A program made the translations under genes and the position numbers. DNA of 64,000 bases from Callaeas wilsoni (lineage: Eukaryota > Chordata > Aves > Passeriformes > Callaeidae): the NCBI GenBank assembly GCA_013398955.1, contig VWPU01013573.1:372001-436000 (forward strand), read 5' to 3'. Shown here in pieces: positions 59,061 to 64,000 of the stretch. The notes under the pieces were generated by a model. That model was given only the letters and a program-made list of their open reading frames with translations. It made no database searches and was not told the origin of the DNA. How positions within the stretch are numbered: position 1 is the first letter of the stretch; every line of letters starts with the position of its first letter.

Positions 59061-60490
59061 AATAATAATTTTTAAAAGTCATGATGGCAAAAGACTGACA
59101 GAATCACTCTGGGGTTTCTTGTTGGTGGAATATTCATTCCTCTAGTAAGATATCTACCCATAGATCAGATTAAAAACCTGTCTACTGGAATGAAAACGTA
59201 GCTCAACTTATCCAGGATATTAAAGTGTGTAGTGCAGCTGACATCTGATCTGATTATTTTTCATGCAAAGCAAGAACAAAACCCAAACTTTAAAAAGGCA
59301 AAATAAAAAGTACTGAGAGAAATCCACGTTGAAGGACTAAATACGATTACAGCAGCAATTTCAGATCAATATCAATAAAAGATTTTATGGACTGCAAGAT
59401 GCATATCCAACACAATTCAGAATTGACATGTTTTAGGATGTACACCAATCACTTCCCACAATGGAAATGAATTTCAGAGACGCAAAAATCAGAGGCAAGA
59501 GGTATCTCTGTAGGAAAGATGATACAACACATTCAAATTCTCACACACAGGTTCAGAGAAGTCAGCAGCTGACATGAGGAATAAATTGAAAAGAAAAAAA
59601 ACAGTCTGAAAATAAGAATTATGTAGTTAACTATATTAAACTGGTAGTTTTTGAAAGAAGCTAAGAGAAAATGCCTTCTAAATTCAGGGGCCTGACACAG
59701 AAATCTGCTGTCACCTAGAAAGTGAAAGCCTGCACCAAAAGTGTGAAGGGAGGATGTCCACTGACTTTGGAGAGGTGCTAAGCAGGCCAAGTCTATTTAA
59801 AAACATCAGCTTTAACAGAGAAATTAAATAGTCATGGCTAAGCTGCTTAACATTTCACAACACAGACAATGGCATGAAAGATACAATAACAGCAGCTTAA
59901 GGGAAAGCTGCCAGTGGAAACCAACTGGAGAAAATGTTGAAACTATGGGATAAAGAGATGACTGATAAAAAAAAAAAAAAATCCCCAAATTCTTCCAGAT
60001 CTGGAAAAGCACACAGAAAAAAAAAGGAAAATTAAATTACACTCAAAATATCAACCCAAGATGACTTAAAGAGATATTAGGCTCCTTCCAACAGTACACA
60101 AGAAGTTTCCTCCAGCATCATCTTTACCACTGAAAAAGGAAGCAGAAACTCATAGTTGACCTACAGCTACAGTTCCAGCTCAAAATCGAACAAATGCGTA
60201 TCAAATGCAAAATACTCTCTCTTTTCTGCAACCACAGAGGCAGGATAACCCCCCATGATGCCCTCATGTTGTTGTAACATAAAATGAAAGTAGAACATCA
60301 CAGTCTGCATTTTTCCTGTACGGTTAAACTAAACTCAAACAAATGCTGTTAAAATAGTTACTAGTGCCAAATCCCAACACTCAACCAGCCCCAACATCCC
60401 CGTCTCCCACCAAAAAGGCACTATTACCCCAGACCTCACTCCAAACTGTACGGAAATTTACCCACTACTGCACCTCAGTAACACCTTGAG

Positions 60491-60670
60491 TGAGGCCCTG
60501 GCACAAGTTGCCTAGCAAAGCTGTGGCTGCCCCATCCCTGGAAGTGTTCAAGGCCAGGCTGGATGGGGCTCAGAGCAACCTGGGATAGTGGGAGGTGCCC
60601 ATGGCACAAGGGTTGGACTAGATGATCTTTAAAGGTCCCTTCAAACCCAAACCAATCTGTGATTCTGATT
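60491..60670 (+). mobile_element. CR1 LINE, 3' end fragment
   Basis: This plus-strand CR1 end contains 'gaggccctggcacaagttgc', 'agctgtggctgccccatccc', 'gtgttcaaggccaggctgga' and 'gagcaacctggga' (ORF2 end). The 3' UTR follows with 'gttggactagatgatcttta' and 'aaacccaaaccaatctgtga', ending at TTCTGATT. It is among the best preserved CR1 ends in the window, suggesting a younger copy. Confidence 0.95.
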
Positions 60671-63600
60671 AGAAGAATGCAATTTACTCATGAACATATC
60701 TTCTCAGAGTAATAACTCAGCCAACGTAGAGGTAAAGACTGAAGTGTGCAGGGAAGGGGAACCCATCCAGCATTACGTATTAACTGAATTTATTTCTGCA
60801 TTTGAATTTGGAATTTTTTTTTTTACATTAATTGGCTGCAAAACACAATGATCAGTCTCAAGTCAAACACTTTGAAAGAAGGGAGAAGAATACAAATACA
60901 CAATTCATCATGAAGAAGAAACAAACCCTTGGAGCACAGACAGGACACATGCTGGCATGATCTGATCACTGGAGGAGGGGAAAGGGTGATGACTTTAAAG
61001 CTATTTCCAGCTTACTGTCTGGCAGTGAAAGCAAAATCTGAAACTACAGCTGGACATTTGAATACCTTCAAAACAAATCCTCTGGAAAGGATCAAGTATT
61101 AAAATAAGTGAAGTCAATGAATAAACAAGAGTCACCAAAATTGGTATTTCTGAAGAAAAGATTAAAATATTTCAAGTCTGTCATACTGATAAGGTCACAA
61201 CATCTGCCAATATCTAGAGGGGTGGCCAAGCCACACTGGAAAAATGAAGAAATGGCTGATAAAAATTCTGTTGTACCTGAGAAGTGATTGTTATTTGGCA
61301 AATTGAGACCAGATCACATCAAAGACTGCTGGCCTTGGTGGCATAGGAAAGAAGCAAGGTTAGGTAACCCAGAATGTAAGGCAATAAATAGATCCACATC
61401 AGAAAGATGTATAGGGAGCTTTAGCTATGTGGTAGGTTTCCGGTTCCTTCTCCAAGCTTTTAATTTGCCCATTTAGGGAAGGATGGCCATCGGGAACTTG
61501 AGCTGGAGACAGAATGGACAGCTGGACTCAATGCTGAGTGTGGTTCCTAACTGCCTTTCTGATATACACCATAACGGTGCCTCTTTGAAGAAGAAGAAGC
61601 AGTAGACTCCAGAATCTATAGCTCATGTTCACACTGAAAGAGAAACTAAGAACACATCTATTTTAGCGTAACTTATTTTAAGCTGTCAACCAGTGGGAAA
61701 ATAAAAAGGGCATTCCTTTGCTATCAGAAATTTCAGTTTATAATTAGTGAGCAGATACCAGATCAAATTTAATAACTCTCTCAAGATTCATGCAACCCTC
61801 AGCATTTCCATGGGTTTCCATTCCTACTAGGATATCTTTGCCAAAACATATTTTGTTTTCATGTTAATGTAAGAATATCTTTCTTTTTAAAAACATCCTG
61901 GGCTGTTTCCTAACTAAATGGAAGACAACGAGGCCAGATAACATCTCTCATCACTGAGCGATACCAAGCAGTAAATGAGAATGGCAGATTGCTCACTGAA
62001 ATTACTGTTGTGTCAGAAGAAAGTCAGTTTTGAGGAAGTGTGAGCTCTGCAACCTCTCAGATATCAGGTACACATTTTTTTTAGGATAAGAAATCAACAG
62101 AAAAGTACTTTCTTGTCTGCTTTAACCACACCCTTCCCCTTTTTCCCCTCCACTCTTCCTGCACCATAGCTAATAAACTGGAACTGAGCTGCAGGTAGGT
62201 GCATCCTGCACCATGCAGAGCCCCGCAGCTCACGCTCCACTCCACGTTCGTTGATTGTTATTCAGTAGCATCAGTGACAGGACTCCATTTCCAGCCTGTG
62301 ATTATTTGTTACTGTTGAAAATTATTTTCAAAAAAGGACAGGTAAAGCGCAGACCCAACTGTTGTCTGATAATATGATTGCTTATAAAAATGGATCAAAA
62401 GTTGAAAAAAAGTAGTTATCTGTGACAACACAGTGGCCCATTTCTACAATTTATATAAGCCTTTCCAAAGATTTCCCTCTGAGCATCTCATTAAATCTAG
62501 GTTCCAAAGCTAGAATTGAGTGCATTTATATATTTCAGCTGTTGAATGCTGTCAGGATTCAAAGATAAACTACTTTTTCCAGACAATTTAGATTTTATAA
62601 TATTTGTTGTCTTCACCAAAGATGAAAGACAGTTGTTGTTTTAAATCATTGCTTTGTACAATCTGGTTTGCATACATTTAACAGAGAGCCATTTACAGTC
62701 CCATCAATGTTTGGAGTATGGCAAGAGAAAGGTAAGCTGCAACCGGGTACTTACTCTATTATACAAGAGCTTGATTTTCCTGAATTCTTTCCCCAATTTG
62801 ATTATTTGGAAAAGGGGAGGATTTTGTTTTAGAGTTCCTCACGCATTTGCTTTGCTGAGGATATGCTTCAACCACCCATTTTTCAGTGCCCTAAGCTTTT
62901 ATTTTAGAGCACTCTTAGCGGGTACCAAAAAAACCCCACCACTAAAACCAGAGCTCTGCATCTTCCTCTACAAAACAGCACTTCAGGCCAAAACCAACCC
63001 ATCAACATACCACTTGTACTCATTTAAATAGCAAGCGACAGGCAAATTTAATTGCTTTTCAAAGGACTTCAAGTCTGCTTCATCTACTCCATTCACCCAA
63101 TCCACTTCCCAACTACTGATGTTTTTGAGGCAGCTCCATGCTGAACCACTCATGCCTCAAGTCAGGCAAGATGAAAACAAGCCATAGGGTACCAAACGTT
63201 TTCCTTCTGCCCCTCCAAAGGAAAAAGCAATGAGAGTGCAGATTTGATACTGTCTCAACAACCCCTCTTAATGACACTAATGTGAAATGATGATTAGGTG
63301 AAAAAAAAGGTGAGGAAAATCCCTTTGCTTCCCACCTCTCACATCAGACATCATGTTTTTCCAAAAAGCAACTTCCCAAGCACTCCACCCTTGCTTGTAT
63401 CTGTTCCCTACAACTGCCAGAGACAAATCACAGTGTCCAACTGCAGGACAGAAGACATCTTCCCTCTCTGTATGAGCAGCCTGCAAGCTGGGCTGGTAGC
63501 CAAATTCCTAGCAACTGTCTGCTTTTCCTCAGGAGCACACCCAGGGCTGGAGTGAGGCAAAATTCGAGGAAAACCTCTCGTGTACCCATCCTTCCAGGAC

Positions 63601-64000
63601 ACCTGCACTGCGTTCCCTGCCCAGCCAGCTCCAAGGCTGCAGCATCCTGCCTGGGCACCTCCACACCAGCGGCCTCAGAGATGTTCAGCAGCTCAAGCGA
63701 CCCCCTTGTTTGGGAAAGATGAGGAAACACAACCATGCCTCTCCTGGCCTGACTGAGCGTCCCCTGAGCTGACAGAGCCACAACACCCCAGAGAATGTCT
63801 CTCCAGGCCCTTGAAAACCAACACCAGCAGCTCCCAGTCACTAACGAGCACTCACCCACGAGCCAAAGTGTAATGTTTGATAGCCTGTGAGAGAGGAGAG
63901 ATTAACTTCTTCATTTGACCAGGTGCCACTGGGACTTTCTGTACTCGGCTGAACCCTTATCTAAGCCAGTTTCTAACATTCTTTTTTGATACTGCACAAC
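60671..64000. other. Unassigned noncoding DNA to the window end
   Basis: No gene or repeat is recognised. The last 550 bases (about 63,450-64,000) are more GC-rich and contain a 143-codon minus-strand open frame (63,428-63,859) without a recognisable domain. A 29-base exon-like segment at 63,856-63,884 is described in the findings. A 48-base plus-strand exon-like piece ending at a GTAAGC donor near 62,733 is too weak to call. Confidence 0.55.

Larger units (their letters stand above)
55425..60490. other. Unassigned noncoding DNA with two microsatellites
   Basis: No gene or LINE body is recognised in about 5 kb. It contains the (AAT)n and (AAAT)n tracts listed separately, a T run near 57,221-57,230 and a 14-A run near 59,969-59,982. 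The region 57,950-58,350 has several partly similar 'gccaggtaggccaag'/'ggtagccaagtaggg' words but no element I can name. Confidence 0.55.

Noticed and set aside
63428..63859. 143-codon minus-strand open frame in a GC-richer region
   Set aside because: Local GC content lowers stop frequency; the translation shows no domain. It is kept only as context for the edge micro-exon.
1..64000. CRISPR arrays, operons, phage or other microbial systems
   Set aside because: No regularly spaced repeats, no gene-dense coding and clear avian retrotransposons throughout; the window is vertebrate nuclear DNA.

Overview
The window looks like noncoding nuclear DNA from a bird. The evidence is the mobile-element content. 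I recognise about ten CR1 non-LTR retrotransposon pieces, most carrying the avian CR1 3' end (forms of TTGGACTAGATGATCTTTAA, then CCAACCCAAACCATTCTATGATTC). I also see a few very old tRNA-derived SINE remnants of the MIR or amniote-core type. There are no Alu/B1-type SINEs, no L1 and no recognisable endogenous retrovirus. There is no operon-like or bacterial organisation. The species, chromosome and gene locus cannot be told from the sequence alone.

Layout. 1-9,900 is unassigned single-copy-looking DNA with one MIR-like relic near 5.7 kb. 9.9-23 kb holds three or four short CR1 3' ends, a small CpG-enriched block (about 17.04-17.42 kb) and AT-rich stretches. 23-33 kb is almost free of recognisable repeats apart from A/C-rich simple tracts. 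33-39 kb has an old CR1 end (33.2 kb), a degraded CR1 of about 540 bp (35.5 kb), a candidate minus-strand exon (36.9 kb), a MIR-like relic (38.2 kb) and a CR1 copy with a large internal deletion (38.5 kb). 43.46-45.42 kb is the largest element, a minus-strand CR1 keeping pieces of endonuclease, reverse transcriptase and 3' end with at least two internal deletions. A second, older minus-strand CR1 sits at 46.8-47.3 kb. 47.3-54 kb is unassigned, with a CpG-enriched, enhancer-like block at 52.69-53.12 kb that contains a second exon-like segment. 54.27-55.42 kb holds an amniote SINE and a minus-strand CR1 end. 55.4-64 kb has one more CR1 end, two microsatellites and a micro-exon-like segment at the right edge.

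No intact protein-coding gene is recognised. All the longer open frames are antisense to CR1, broken CR1 ORF2 pieces, or chance frames with no recognisable domain. Two minus-strand segments (36,899-37,005 and 53,039-53,133) have good acceptor and donor signals around a single open frame and could be exons of an unidentified minus-strand gene or lncRNA. Their phases do not allow direct splicing to each other, so this remains a hypothesis. I found no convincing new biological system. The most useful leads are the two exon-like segments, the CpG-rich block at 53 kb, and the internally deleted CR1 copies whose junctions suggest microhomology or template switching.
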